Made by a program: the position numbers and the translations under genes. Positions 46,852-56,874 of a stretch of 64,000 nt of DNA are shown here, one piece after another. The stretch comes from Auanema rhodensis (taxonomy: Eukaryota; Nematoda; Chromadorea; Rhabditida; Rhabditidae): positions 10,230,001-10,294,000 of the forward strand of contig OZ059897.1 of assembly GCA_964057225.1 (NCBI GenBank), given 5' to 3'. Every line of letters begins with the position of its first letter. The first letter of the stretch is position 1. Under the pieces are notes generated by a model. That model saw only the letters and a program-made list of their open reading frames with translations. It was not told the DNA's origin and made no database searches.

Positions 46852-46923
46852 GCCCAAGTAGTATAGTGGTTAGTACTCCACGTTGTGGCCGTGGCGACAC
46901 AGGTTCGATTCCTGTCTTGGGCA
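46852..46923 (+). tRNA. tRNA-His(GTG), type I
   Basis: Duplicate of 41883. Confidence 0.9.
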
Positions 46924-47183
46924 TTTTTTGTTTTGAAATTAAAATGCTATAAAATTATTGCTTGCTTGTCATGTTAGATTTGTTTAATTCAAATACTTAT
47001 TTAAGTTCTAACAATTTTTGATTAAATCACGTTCATTAAACTGTATTGTTTTCAAAAATAAAGACATCTTTCAAATTCTGGTCATTGAATTAGAATTTTC
47101 ATGTTGTCACACAGAAATTGAAGAATCTTAGTTCATTTCAGTAACAATGAACACACTAACTTTGTTAAGTTGTTGTAATATCG

Positions 47184-47255
47184 GCCCAAGTAGTATAGTG
47201 GTTAGTACTCCACGTTGTGGCCGTGGCGACACAGGTTCGATTCCTGTCTTGGGCA
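47184..47255 (+). tRNA. tRNA-His(GTG), type I
   Basis: Duplicate of 42215. Confidence 0.9.
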
Positions 47256-47515
47256 TTTTTTGTTTTGAAATTAAAATGCTATAAACATATTGCTTGCTTG
47301 TCATGTTAGATTTGTTTAATTTAAATACTTATTTAAGTTCCAACAATTTTCGATTAAATCACGTTCTTTAAACTGTATTGTTTTCAAAAATAAAGACATC
47401 TTTCAATTTCTGGTCATTGAATTAGAATTTTCATGTTGTCACACAGGAAATGAAGAATCTTAGTTCATTTCAGTAACAATGAACACACTAACTTTGTTAA
47501 GTTGTTGTAATATCG

Positions 47516-47587
47516 GCCCAAGTAGTATATTGGTTAGTACTCCACGTTGTGGCCGTGGCGACACAGGTTCGATTCTTGTCTTGGGCA
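47516..47587 (+). tRNA. tRNA-His(GTG), type I with A-box change
   Basis: G15 to T inside the A box; C62 to T. Confidence 0.82.
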
Positions 47588-47845
47588 TTTTTTGTTTTGA
47601 AATTAAAATGCTATAAACATATTGCTTGCTTGTCATGTTAGATTTGTTTAATTTAAATACTTATTTAAGTTCTAACAATTTTTGATTTAATCACGTTCAA
47701 TTAACTGTATTGTTTTCAAAAATAAAGACATCTTTCAATTTCTGGTCATTGAATTAGAATTTTCATGTTGTCACACAGGAAATGAAGAATCTTAGTTCAT
47801 TTCAGTAACAATGAACACAATAATTTTGTTTAGTTTGTAATACCG

Positions 47846-47917
47846 GCCCAAGTAGTATAGTGGTTAGTACTCCACGTTGTGGCCGTGGCGACACAGGTTC
47901 GATTCCTGTCTTGGGCA
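47846..47917 (+). tRNA. tRNA-His(GTG), type I
   Basis: Last copy in the window; element C begins 187 bp downstream. Confidence 0.9.
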
Positions 47918-48104
47918 TTTTTTGTTTTGAAATTTAAATGCTATAAAATTATTGCTTGCTTGTCATGTTAGATTTGTTTAATTTAAATACTTATTTAAGT
48001 TCCAACAATTTTCGATTAAATCACATTCAATTAACTGTATTGTTTTCAAAAATAAAGACATCTTTCAATTTCTGGTCATTGAATTAGAATTTTCATGTTG
48101 TCAC

Positions 48105-48441
48105 CGTTCCGTTATGCTCTCACGTCGATCCTATAGACCAATAAAGCCTACAAGATGAGTGTGATAGTATTCCAGATGTAGCGGTAGATAAAGAGCATAA
48201 TGGATAAACATAAGACTCGAGAAAGAAAGGTTTATTATGTCTACATGATTACAATAAGTTATATAAGTCTACATAAAGATATAAAGTGAAAGAGAGCTAA
48301 GAAAGGAAGACCAACCATCCATAGTCATTCCATAAGGCAAAGCTGAAGTCTGTGTTCCATATGAAGGGCGTGTCGTCCTCTCTCAGCCTCATGTCGTCTG
48401 ATTCTAACCCGCCTGCTACGTATTGATTTCCGAATGGAACG
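48105..48441 (-). repeat. 3' LTR of element C
   Basis: 337 bp, clearly related to the LTRs of element B along its whole length but with many substitutions and small gaps, same CGTTCC/GGAACG ends. The bases before it (TCAC) are the candidate target-site copy. Confidence 0.9.
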
Positions 48442-49137
48442 TGCCATTTTTTCGAGTTTATGTCGCGTCCTCGCGAATAGCAAAATATGTGGCTTGTTCC
48501 AATCGTAGCAGAAGGTTTAGTTTTAAAAAATAAAAATTACAATGTTAACATAAAAATAGTAAAGATAAATTACAATATAATGTTAAACAATATTATCTGA
48601 AAAGAATTTAATAAAAATTATTTGAAAATACATGAATATTAAGGAATAAAACAATCTTTTAGAATACCAGGGCTATATTTTGTCAGCGAAAGTGCGCAAA
48701 ATAGCTTTTTAGGCACGACGCTGCATGTCTAACTTCTTTGAGTATAGAGAAACGAGAGTCATGCTATATTATCGATGGAGCTAGCATGTTTCCTCAGCGT
48801 ATTCAAAGCGAATTGTAATAATAAAAAAAATTAAACTAAATCCCATATAATTTCCGGAATTGAATCATTAACTACTTGATAAGGACTGTTGCTCAGATGA
48901 ATATGCAATATAATGTCTCTTATCTTTCATTTCTTCTTTATTTACGGGAAATTATTTGAAATTGATGAAGTTTTATAATCATATATGCTTTGAAACTGAA
49001 ATGCTTTTTGATTATTAGCTTACATCTCGTCTTACTCAAGTTTTTCAATGATATAATAATATGAATAGCTCTGGTTTTTCAAAAGAGAGTTGATACAAGG
49101 TTTTACAATAATTTTATCAATCTCGAAGTTATTTCTT
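48442..49137 (-). other. 3' untranslated region of element C
   Basis: About 700 bp between the integrase stop and the LTR. A purine-rich tract (minus strand GAAAAAATGG) sits next to the LTR, and the adjoining 70 bp or so match element B. No gene is seen in the remainder, which is AT-rich. Confidence 0.65.
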
Positions 49138-52100
49138 TCATCGTCTTCTTCTTGGTGGTAGCCAATTTTGGTCCGATGGGTCTTCTAGTTCTGTTTCTTC
49201 AGTAGAGTCATAGTTATCGTTACCATTTATGACTTTTATGATCTCAATATCGCTGTCGTCGTCCGTGTCATAAATCGTTGTATTTGATCGCGTGTTTTGA
49301 GCGATTGTATGGTCCATTTTGCGTTCAAAAAGTTTGAGATTGTCTTTGTGTACGTCTTGAATTTTTCCAAATGGATTCTTGAGTTGTACCATGTTTCCTT
49401 GAACGTTGATGACTTCAAATGGTCCATCATATGATTTGCGAAGCTTTTGACCTGGTTTATGCGCTTTAATTGCTAACATAACTTGGTCTCCTTTTCGGAT
49501 ATCTCTTTCTTCTATTCGTTGTCGTCCATCATGTTTTCTCTTCGCGGTTTCTTGATGTTTTGCAAGATTTTCTTGAATGATGGTTCTTCTTTCTCCTCTG
49601 ATATATTCGGTATTCTCAATTTCTTCCAAGATCTCTGGTTGTAATGTCTCGGGGAATAATTCTTTGTCTAATCTCATACGACTTTCTTTTCCGAATAATG
49701 CTATGTATGGAGAGATTCCTGTGGTTGCGTGTGTTATTGTATTTAACGCAAAAGTAATTTTTGGTAAATACATGTCCCAATCAGTTACGTCTTCGTTGAG
49801 ATAGTGTGTTAATCCTTCTTCTAGCGTTCTGTGTAGTCTTTCGACTTGTCCATTAGAGTTTTTCTGATGAGGGAGTGTTGGCTCGTGTTTAATGCCAAGT
49901 TTTTCACACATTTCTTCAAATTTCTTTGATACAAAATTAGATCCACGATCGGTTATTAAACGATTTGGTGGTCCAAAAATATATACGAAATTCCTGAGGA
50001 ATCTATCAATGATGACATCGGTGACAATTGTTGGTATAGCGATGGTTGTCGCCCATTTGGAGAATGAATCTTGTATTGTTAGGACATAATTGTTGTTTCT
50101 TTTTGAAGTAGGGAATGGTCCCATAATATCCATATGTATTCTCTCAAATGGTTTTGATGGTATTTCAAATTGACCCATAGGCTGAACGGTCATAGCGTGA
50201 GGATCTTTCTTCCTTTGTGCGCATTTAACGCATTGTTTTACAAAAATTGCTATGTCCGTTTGCATATTTGTCCAGCAAAATCTTCGTAGTATGGCTTCTT
50301 TAGTTTTGTTAATTCCTTGATGTGCTCCAATTGCTGGGTCTTCGTGAAATTCTTCGATAACCTTGTTGATAAGTTCGCTTTCCCTTGGTAAAATCAAAGC
50401 TGGGTGTGGTCGTTTTCTGCTTGGTTTTGTGTATAACATGTTGTCAATAACACAATAACGATCATTAGAAAGCATGTTCTTTTTCGCTCTGTATTCTATT
50501 TCGGCGATAGTTCTCTTTATCCAAGGTGTATCCTCTTGAATTGCTCTAATGTCAGGTACATTAACGAAATTAATTTGAGCTTTCGGAATTTCTTTTGTTT
50601 TCTTTTTCTTTTCCGGTTTAGGATCGTTTGCTTCATTTCCAATGTATCGTGAGAGAGCATCACAGACTTTGTTTAGTCTGCCTTCTCGGTATCTTATCTC
50701 GATATCGTATTCCTGTATGACTAATTGAAATTTTGCTAGTCTTCCAAAAAGGTCTCTACGAGTCAATAAGCTTGTTAATGGTCGATGGTCTGTGATACAG
50801 ATTGTATGTGATCCAAGTATATATGTTCGAAACTGAGCTAAAGCGTATACGAGTCCTAACGCTTCTATTTCAATAGGAGCATAGTTACGTTCTGCTTTTA
50901 CAAGTTTACGGCTCGCAAATGCAATTGGATGTAAGTTTTTGAGTGGTTCATTGGGATCTTCAGGTTGTAATAACACTGCTCCCACTGCGATATTACTACC
51001 GTCACTTTCTATAATGAACATACGGTCTGATCTTGGTGGTTTTAAGACCGGTGCTTGGATCAATTTTCTTTTTAGTGTATCAACAGCTTGTTGACTTCTG
51101 TCATTCCATTGAAATTCCACATCAAGTTTTGTAAGGTCGTATAAAGGGCTTGCGATGTGTGCAAAATCCTTAATAAATTTCCGAAAGAATCCTACCATTC
51201 CCAAAAATGCTCTTACTCCTGTAGGTGACTTTGGAGCAGGATAGTCTTGAATGGCGGATACTTTCTGTGGATCTGGTTTGACCCCATCTCTTCCGACAAT
51301 TAAACCAAGAAATTTTACTTCAGGTCTTGCAAAAGCGCATTTCTTGAGTTTTATTTTCATGCCTAATTTCTTTACTTCTCTGAGAATCTCAGCTATATCG
51401 TCAAGATGTTGTTCTGCAGTATCTGATATAACGAGTAAATCATCCAAATAAACAAAGAGTCGGCATTTACATCTGCTTTGAAGGTATCGTACTGCTGTTT
51501 GAAAGGTATGTGGCGCTCCACATAACCCCATAGGCATCCTTCTATATTGATAAGTACCGGTGTTTGTTGTAAATGCTGTTAATGGTCGATCTGATTTCTT
51601 TAATGCTATTTGGAAGAATCCGGATACTAAATCAAAGTTAGAAAAATATTGTGATCCGGCTGCCATATCGACAATGTCAGAGATGTTAGGTATGATGTAC
51701 GTTTGCTTGCGAGTGACGTTATTTAGAGCACGGAAATCGGTTACGAAACGGAATGTTTCATCTTTCTTTTTGACTAAAACTACAGGACTATTGAAAAGAG
51801 ATGTGGATGGTTCAATTATATTTTGCTTCAGCATCTCCTGTACCTGTCTTTCGACTTCTTCTTGTTTGCCTATAGGGATACGCGTTATACGCGGTCTAGG
51901 CATGTCCATATCTGTTCTTAGAGGTATTGAATGCTCTACAGGTCCTTTAAATAGTCCTATTTGTTTATCCTCATTTAAAAATGCATCTCTATTACGGAGA
52001 ATACAAAGCTGAAGAAGATCTTTTTGTTCTTTAGTTAGGTCGGCGTCTTTTAAATCAAGATCGTTCATAAAGTCCTGAGGGAAATGAGGTAATTTATTTT

Positions 52101-54396
52101 CCCAATCCGCTTCAGGTGGTATATAGTCTGGATTGTGTTCGGTCGTAAAGATCTCGTATTGTGGCAGTACGCCTATTTTTGCTTTGTCAATAATGTTTCC
52201 GGGTGATAGATCTATAGGATGATCAGTGTTGTTTTTGAATGTCATGGTAATTGAATTGACGTCTCGAAATGCTGTTTCGTAGGTGGTAGATATCGTCTTT
52301 TCTTCATCGGGTTGTAGCACGGCGACTTCGTTGTGTGATATGGGTTCAGCTAACCTTACTGGTATTCTACAGGTCTGATGAGGAAAGATACATTGTGGAT
52401 TTAAATTTATCAAATTAATGACAAATGATGTTTTTCTGATATTCCCGTTATTTCCATTGGCTAACGGTACTACGCGGTTTCCGATTTCTAACGTTTGTTT
52501 GAATGGTCGAAGTTTCATACCGATATTTTGACGATCGAGTGTTTTCATAAAATCTAATCCAATTAATGCTGGTGATGGACAGTCTTCATCTCTTGATATG
52601 AAGAACGTATGATCTATTTCATATCCAGCGATTTCTACGGTTAAATCAATTGTTCCAAGAAATCGAAATGCTGATCCGTTTGCTGTCGTTGCAACTGATT
52701 TATCCTTTTTTACAAAATCATTCAAAGTTAAGTAATGTAATGTCGAGAGTCTGATATAACTAATTGATGATCCTGAATCCCAAAGAGTTAGGATTAGTCT
52801 ATCGTTAACAGTCATCAATAGCAGTGGTAGAGATTGGTCTTTGCGATTGGAAACTGAACAAACTATGAGCATAGCTAGTGGAACTAGAGTGAGAAACGAT
52901 GGATAGTACTGTTTCATTATGTTCCTTGGTATTGGCTGATCAGGTTGACTTACTAGCTCTAATGTTTCTTCATATGTGGGAAGATCGTTGGTTTGATCTC
53001 GGAGTTCGATATGCATGACTTGCATGCCTATTGGTTTGAAGAAATATATTTTCGCAACAAAGGCTAGTACGATCAGTATAACTACAATAATTGTAATTGC
53101 TCCGATAGTGATGAGTGTTCGTTCAATCGTTCCTGCTATTGTATCGACAAATGAATTCCATGTACTTTTGGTGAATTCATTGGCTTTGGAGATGTAATCA
53201 CTACTTTTCTTCAATATGCTGAATGCTGATGATATTTTTGGATCATGATGAATTGTGTGAAGCACGTGATTTTGACGAATCGATGCTAAACTAGCACCAT
53301 AAGCAATGGCTGTTGTCATTGAGTACACTCGAGATGATAAGTTGGTGTATAAGTGTGCTCCGGTGAATTTTAATGGCGTGATCTTTTCATGATGAAGTCC
53401 GTCCCACATGGATATAAGACTGACGTCTACAGTACCATTAATTCCTTTCCATTCACCGTCTGTTGACCATACGTCTGTTGGTACGTGATCACAGTTAATT
53501 TCTTTACCATGAGGTAATAGGTCTTTCGATCCTGGTGCGGCAAACAGTAATTGTCCTTCTTGTGTTAATACTGGGGTTTCGAGATAACATGTGCCATTCA
53601 CAGTGTGATTGTGATATATAGTCTTTTGTAATACTACCGGGCAAACATGTATATGTAATATCTCGCTGCCTACAAATCTTGCGGCTATATCTTCTCTTCC
53701 CAGTATTGTACGCATAGCTATTGTTGGTTCAATTTGTAAAATTGATCTCCATAATTCAAGATACCTATTTTGGATCTCACATATTGATTCGTATGACTCT
53801 TTAAAATGTTTCTGCAGTTCTTCTTGAATCATAGTTGTAGCATATTGCAAATGATCTTGTGCAATTCTGCTTGTTATGTTTTGGCGAAACTGTTGTTCAG
53901 AGTCAACTTTTGTGGCAATGTATTGAGCATTAGCCTGTACAGACTCTATATCGGTGGCTGTAGGCGTTGATGATGCTCTATGTTTACGAATCAAAGATAT
54001 TGGTGTATATGTAGTTTCTTCCATTATTGGAATTTGTTGATCTTGATGAACAGCGTAGAGAATAGTAGTTGGCGGCGCGCGGGTCGATATTGTTGCGCGC
54101 GCGGTTGTCGTTGCGGTTGTATGGCGCGCCGTTGTTTCGGGCTGGGCCATCGATGAAGGCGCGCGCGCGGTAGTTGCTGCGGCTGCCCGAGGGCTTGTAG
54201 ATGTTTGCGGCAGTATTGCGGGATCTGTTGTGATCAGCGCCTCACGATCGATTATAGGGAGGGCTGCCATCTCGGCCGCGCCGCCTGCCGCGTTGCTTGG
54301 CGCACGCGTCGTGGTTTGCAACGATTTAAGTTGGATTTTCTCTGTCATTAATCTTTTTAACTGTTCTGATGATATTCTACTAGATGTATTAGGCAA
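49138..54396 (-). CDS. env-pol: Env(C-terminal half)-protease-RT-RNase H-integrase polyprotein of element C
   Basis: 1752-codon frame; its first codon is TTG because the true frame enters from upstream through a frameshift. It opens with a Thr/Ala-rich mucin-like stretch (about 54060-54330). The Env C-terminal domain follows: Trp/Pro-Thr/Ala-Arg-Phe-Val-Gly block at 53640-53770 and Cys-Tyr-x-x-x-Pro-Val near 53580. A transmembrane segment lies at about 53020-53130. Next come an aspartic protease with Asp-Ser-Gly (Asp at 52777-52779, residue 540), RT with Tyr-Leu-Asp-Asp (51439-51450, residues 983-986), RNase H, and integrase with an HHCC finger (about 50220-50350) and catalytic Asp, Asp, Glu (about 50130, 49945, 49840). 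It ends in a basic Pro-Pro-Arg-Arg-Arg-Arg tail. Apart from the lost 5' part the enzyme domains look intact. Confidence 0.9.
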   Translation of the reverse strand: MPNTSSRISSEQLKRLMTEKIQLKSLQTTTRAPSNAAGGAAEMAALPIIDREALITTDPAILPQTSTSPRAAAATTARAPSSMAQPETTARHTTATTTARATISTRAPPTTILYAVHQDQQIPIMEETTYTPISLIRKHRASSTPTATDIESVQANAQYIATKVDSEQQFRQNITSRIAQDHLQYATTMIQEELQKHFKESYESICEIQNRYLELWRSILQIEPTIAMRTILGREDIAARFVGSEILHIHVCPVVLQKTIYHNHTVNGTCYLETPVLTQEGQLLFAAPGSKDLLPHGKEINCDHVPTDVWSTDGEWKGINGTVDVSLISMWDGLHHEKITPLKFTGAHLYTNLSSRVYSMTTAIAYGASLASIRQNHVLHTIHHDPKISSAFSILKKSSDYISKANEFTKSTWNSFVDTIAGTIERTLITIGAITIIVVILIVLAFVAKIYFFKPIGMQVMHIELRDQTNDLPTYEETLELVSQPDQPIPRNIMKQYYPSFLTLVPLAMLIVCSVSNRKDQSLPLLLMTVNDRLILTLWDSGSSISYIRLSTLHYLTLNDFVKKDKSVATTANGSAFRFLGTIDLTVEIAGYEIDHTFFISRDEDCPSPALIGLDFMKTLDRQNIGMKLRPFKQTLEIGNRVVPLANGNNGNIRKTSFVINLINLNPQCIFPHQTCRIPVRLAEPISHNEVAVLQPDEEKTISTTYETAFRDVNSITMTFKNNTDHPIDLSPGNIIDKAKIGVLPQYEIFTTEHNPDYIPPEADWENKLPHFPQDFMNDLDLKDADLTKEQKDLLQLCILRNRDAFLNEDKQIGLFKGPVEHSIPLRTDMDMPRPRITRIPIGKQEEVERQVQEMLKQNIIEPSTSLFNSPVVLVKKKDETFRFVTDFRALNNVTRKQTYIIPNISDIVDMAAGSQYFSNFDLVSGFFQIALKKSDRPLTAFTTNTGTYQYRRMPMGLCGAPHTFQTAVRYLQSRCKCRLFVYLDDLLVISDTAEQHLDDIAEILREVKKLGMKIKLKKCAFARPEVKFLGLIVGRDGVKPDPQKVSAIQDYPAPKSPTGVRAFLGMVGFFRKFIKDFAHIASPLYDLTKLDVEFQWNDRSQQAVDTLKRKLIQAPVLKPPRSDRMFIIESDGSNIAVGAVLLQPEDPNEPLKNLHPIAFASRKLVKAERNYAPIEIEALGLVYALAQFRTYILGSHTICITDHRPLTSLLTRRDLFGRLAKFQLVIQEYDIEIRYREGRLNKVCDALSRYIGNEANDPKPEKKKKTKEIPKAQINFVNVPDIRAIQEDTPWIKRTIAEIEYRAKKNMLSNDRYCVIDNMLYTKPSRKRPHPALILPRESELINKVIEEFHEDPAIGAHQGINKTKEAILRRFCWTNMQTDIAIFVKQCVKCAQRKKDPHAMTVQPMGQFEIPSKPFERIHMDIMGPFPTSKRNNNYVLTIQDSFSKWATTIAIPTIVTDVIIDRFLRNFVYIFGPPNRLITDRGSNFVSKKFEEMCEKLGIKHEPTLPHQKNSNGQVERLHRTLEEGLTHYLNEDVTDWDMYLPKITFALNTITHATTGISPYIALFGKESRMRLDKELFPETLQPEILEEIENTEYIRGERRTIIQENLAKHQETAKRKHDGRQRIEERDIRKGDQVMLAIKAHKPGQKLRKSYDGPFEVINVQGNMVQLKNPFGKIQDVHKDNLKLFERKMDHTIAQNTRSNTTIYDTDDDSDIEIIKVINGNDNYDSTEETELEDPSDQNWLPPRRRR

Positions 54397-54399
54397 ATA

Positions 54400-55410
54400 T
54401 TATCGTTTAGTAGTGGTAAAAATATTTCCAATAATAAGTCCTTAGAGATGTTGTTGGGCTCTATGAGCTTGGGATGTGGTCCAATTGGTATTCCAAAATT
54501 ATTCTTGATGTCATAGAACAATTTATCAGTATCAAGTACAAACATTCGTGAAGATGGAAGGTTTATAAATTTTATGTCATCAATATCAGCTGCTGTTTTA
54601 TTTCTTCTAAGCGTAACGAGAGTTTTTAGCTCATGTACAAGGTCAATTGTATCTTTTATAAATTTACTGTTTCTTTCTTCTTGATCAGTTAATAATTGTT
54701 TCCTTATTGGTGGCATTTTTACGAATGCTTTTAATATTTCTTGTCTTGATGGAACTGTTAATTTGTCTTCAATTATAACTGGTGTATTGGCTAAATCAAG
54801 AGCAATAGTTTCAGCACGCTCTCGATAAGTGCCTTCTTTTGTACGAATTAACCGATCAAATTCAATAACGGTCAAACGATCTGATATTTGTTGAAGAAGT
54901 TGCCTGGATGTTAAATAAGATATTCCAGCTTTAGTAGCTAAAGCTAATTCTCTTTGAGCAACGTATTGTAAAATGGCTTCGTCTTTATCACGGAAATCAT
55001 ATTGCTTGAGGAAATGTCTTAAAGATTTCTCATAAATTTGAATTTTAAAGAAAAATTCAAAATTTTCACGATGGGCTATTATCCATTCTTTCAAGGAATA
55101 TGTAGGGTCTACCATACGTCTTCCTTTAATTAGAGGAATAATTTGTGTAATTCCTGGATTACTCATAAGTGGTCTTAAAAATGGATATGGGCAAATTCGA
55201 AGCGTGTACGTTTCAAAATCTTCAACTTCATTTATTCTATCCTGATCGAATGGGAATGAGCATTTTGTAGAAGTTGCGCGTTTAGGTCTTTTGAACGGCA
55301 ATTTCTTAAATTCTCGTTCAATTAGGAGTGTGATATTGTTATCATTAGGATATTTGGGGAATGTTATATAATTTCCTGCTGTTGTGTGGAATGCTGGTTG
55401 TCTAAAGCAG
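54400..55410 (-). pseudogene. env: Env middle part of element C, frameshifted from the rest
   Basis: Open frame ending near 54357, in a different register from the downstream Env-Pol frame; similarity to elements A and D passes from one frame to the other at about 54400-54420, so one indel separates them. It carries a furin-type basic site (K-R-P-K-R, 55278-55292) at the position of those in A and D. The apparent ATG at 55478 lies inside the LTR of element D and is not a real start. The Env sequence of C begins at a Cys at 55410. Confidence 0.78.
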
Positions 55411-55541
55411 TGTTCCATACGTGTCTTATAAAGAAGGCGGTTGACAACGTCAACCGACTTTTGGTTAATAGAATTCAATAAGAAACTAGACCTGAACTAC
55501 TTTTTGTATAAATTCAATTATATTTGTAATTAATATTTTGC

Positions 55542-55549
55542 TATATAAA
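55542..55549 (+). promoter_or_regulatory. TATA box of element D LTR
   Basis: TATATAAA about 105 bp upstream of a poly(A) signal, the usual U3-R layout. Confidence 0.65.
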
Positions 55550-55646
55550 CCCCTGAGAAAGCAACTAGGTTGGCTTTCTCATAACATGTAGTTTCATTTA
55601 TTTGATTATTGTATTTTTGCTTTTATAATAGTATTTCCATATTCTG

Positions 55647-55652
55647 AATAAA
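55647..55652 (+). promoter_or_regulatory. Poly(A) signal AATAAA of element D LTR
   Basis: Lies 98 bp before the LTR end and downstream of the TATA box. Confidence 0.6.
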
Positions 55653-55749
55653 CTTCTTTTTCTCTACTCTCTGTTATTTTACAATGGCATTCACACTATT
55701 AAAGTCCATATGGTTACCTAGCCGGAACCCTAGGAACCAATATGGAACG

Positions 55750-55767
55750 TGGAGGTTCCACCGAGAT
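55750..55767 (+). other. Primer binding site of element D (tRNA-Gln)
   Basis: TGGAGGTTCCACCGAGAT is complementary over 18 nt to the 3' end of a eukaryotic tRNA-Gln with CCA, U73 discriminator, acceptor strand and T-stem. It starts at the LTR edge without spacer. Confidence 0.85.
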
Positions 55768-56874
55768 TCGTCTATAAGGGACGAATCTCTATGGACCATT
55801 GCCGCTACTTTTCTCACCTTTAAATTACTTTCTCTTTCTTTGAAATCTATTTCTACTCTAAAAATTTATCTTGATTTCATATCCAAAATTCTAATTTAAT
55901 TTTATATTTCAAACTTTCAAGTCAATTTTGTATCTAAACAAAAACTTCAATTTAATCTAGTAATTCGAATTTATCTCTAAATATCATTCTTCTAACATCA
56001 TTTCTGATATATCTATTTGAAAAAAATATCTTATACATATTATCTATTACAATCTATATTCCTACTTTATTCCTCTACTCTCCTGTATGTTAAAAGCATA
56101 TAATGCATAAAAACTCTTTTTGGAACAAGCATATCAAAATATTTAACCACGAATAATATTAAAAACTATCAATTCATGAAATATCTTAAAGACATTTATT
56201 CATATTGCAACACTTACCCATAAGTCATCTTGAAAACTTCTTATCACAAGCTAATTTTGAAAATCTATTCATAAATCATTCTGAAAACATTGATTCATAA
56301 ACAAAACCACTATTCTTGATATCTAACGCATTTTTATGAGAAAGCCCCGTAAGAAACAATACCAGACATTCTCGGGACATCGCGCGGAGGCGTACACTTT
56401 TTGATATAAGACGCGCAATCATTTGAAATTAACCCTTTTTGGTCCCATATGAGAATTAAAGAATATTTTGAAGTTGAGTGGTCCCACCTAGCAAGACCCA
56501 GGGGAACAGAAGTAACGTTAAAAGGGAACGTCTTTTGGGGGTTTGCTTAGGTAAGAGAAATCTGGAAAAGTGAGTATGAGAAGCCTGTGTACCTGATCTT
56601 GTCCATGACTGAAAAGGAGCAATACACAGACCACTGTCTCATATCTCATGCCTCTTCGAGAGATAAGAACTTGGTCCTTTGCTAAAGGTCACACGTAGTT
56701 GCGGACTCGTGTATGAACCTGACCAGGCTATTCTCCGACTAGAGACCCGCTGCAGGCTGGCCCCCTGACAGGAACAGGAGTCGCGCATACCAACCCCATA
56801 TTGTCTCTTACGTTTTGTATAAAATAAGCTCAGTCTTAGTTGGTTAATAATTTCCTTCCAGGAAACCAACAAAG
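55768..56874 (+). other. Leader of element D with possible intron
   Basis: About 1.1 kb, AT-rich, no recognised gene. A donor-like AG|GTAAGAG at 56551 and an acceptor-like TTTCCTTCCAG|G ending at 56861, 13 bp before the gag ATG, could bound a leader intron. This is a motif reading only. Confidence 0.5.

Larger units (their letters stand above)
35171..48104 (+). repeat. tRNA-His satellite, right block
   Basis: 39 units of 330-332 bp, all type I. Copies at 39896-42286 recur at 44865-47255 with a constant offset of 4969 bp, a 15-unit higher-order repeat. Units whose spacer reads taatacc before the tRNA are 330 bp long. The block ends at the 3' LTR of element C. Confidence 0.95.
48105..55410 (-). 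mobile_element. LTR retroelement C, interrupted at its 5' side by element D
   Basis: Same family as element B by LTR and Pol similarity. The 3' LTR (48105-48441) abuts a tRNA-His spacer. The coding part covers Env from about the middle of its N-terminal half through integrase. At 55410 the Env frame is cut by the start of the LTR of element D, which points the other way. The rest of C (gag, 5' LTR) would be expected beyond the far end of D, outside the window. Confidence 0.9.
55411..55749 (+). repeat. 5' LTR of element D
   Basis: 339 bp, from TGTTCCATAC to ATATGGAACG, an imperfect inverted pair. The right edge is fixed by the primer site and the left edge by the break in the Env frame of element C and by the expected LTR length of about 340-360 bp. 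Confidence 0.82.

Noticed and set aside
138..47917. tRNA-derived SINE family
   Set aside because: Copies are strictly head to tail with constant spacing, have T6 terminators and no A-rich tails or individual target duplications.
51560..52012. 150-residue plus-strand frame inside element C
   Set aside because: Antisense shadow of the RT region; the minus-strand frame has clear catalytic motifs.
55684..55899. 71-residue frame from the LTR of element D across the primer site
   Set aside because: Spans a non-coding functional site and has no recognisable domain; could at most be an upstream frame.
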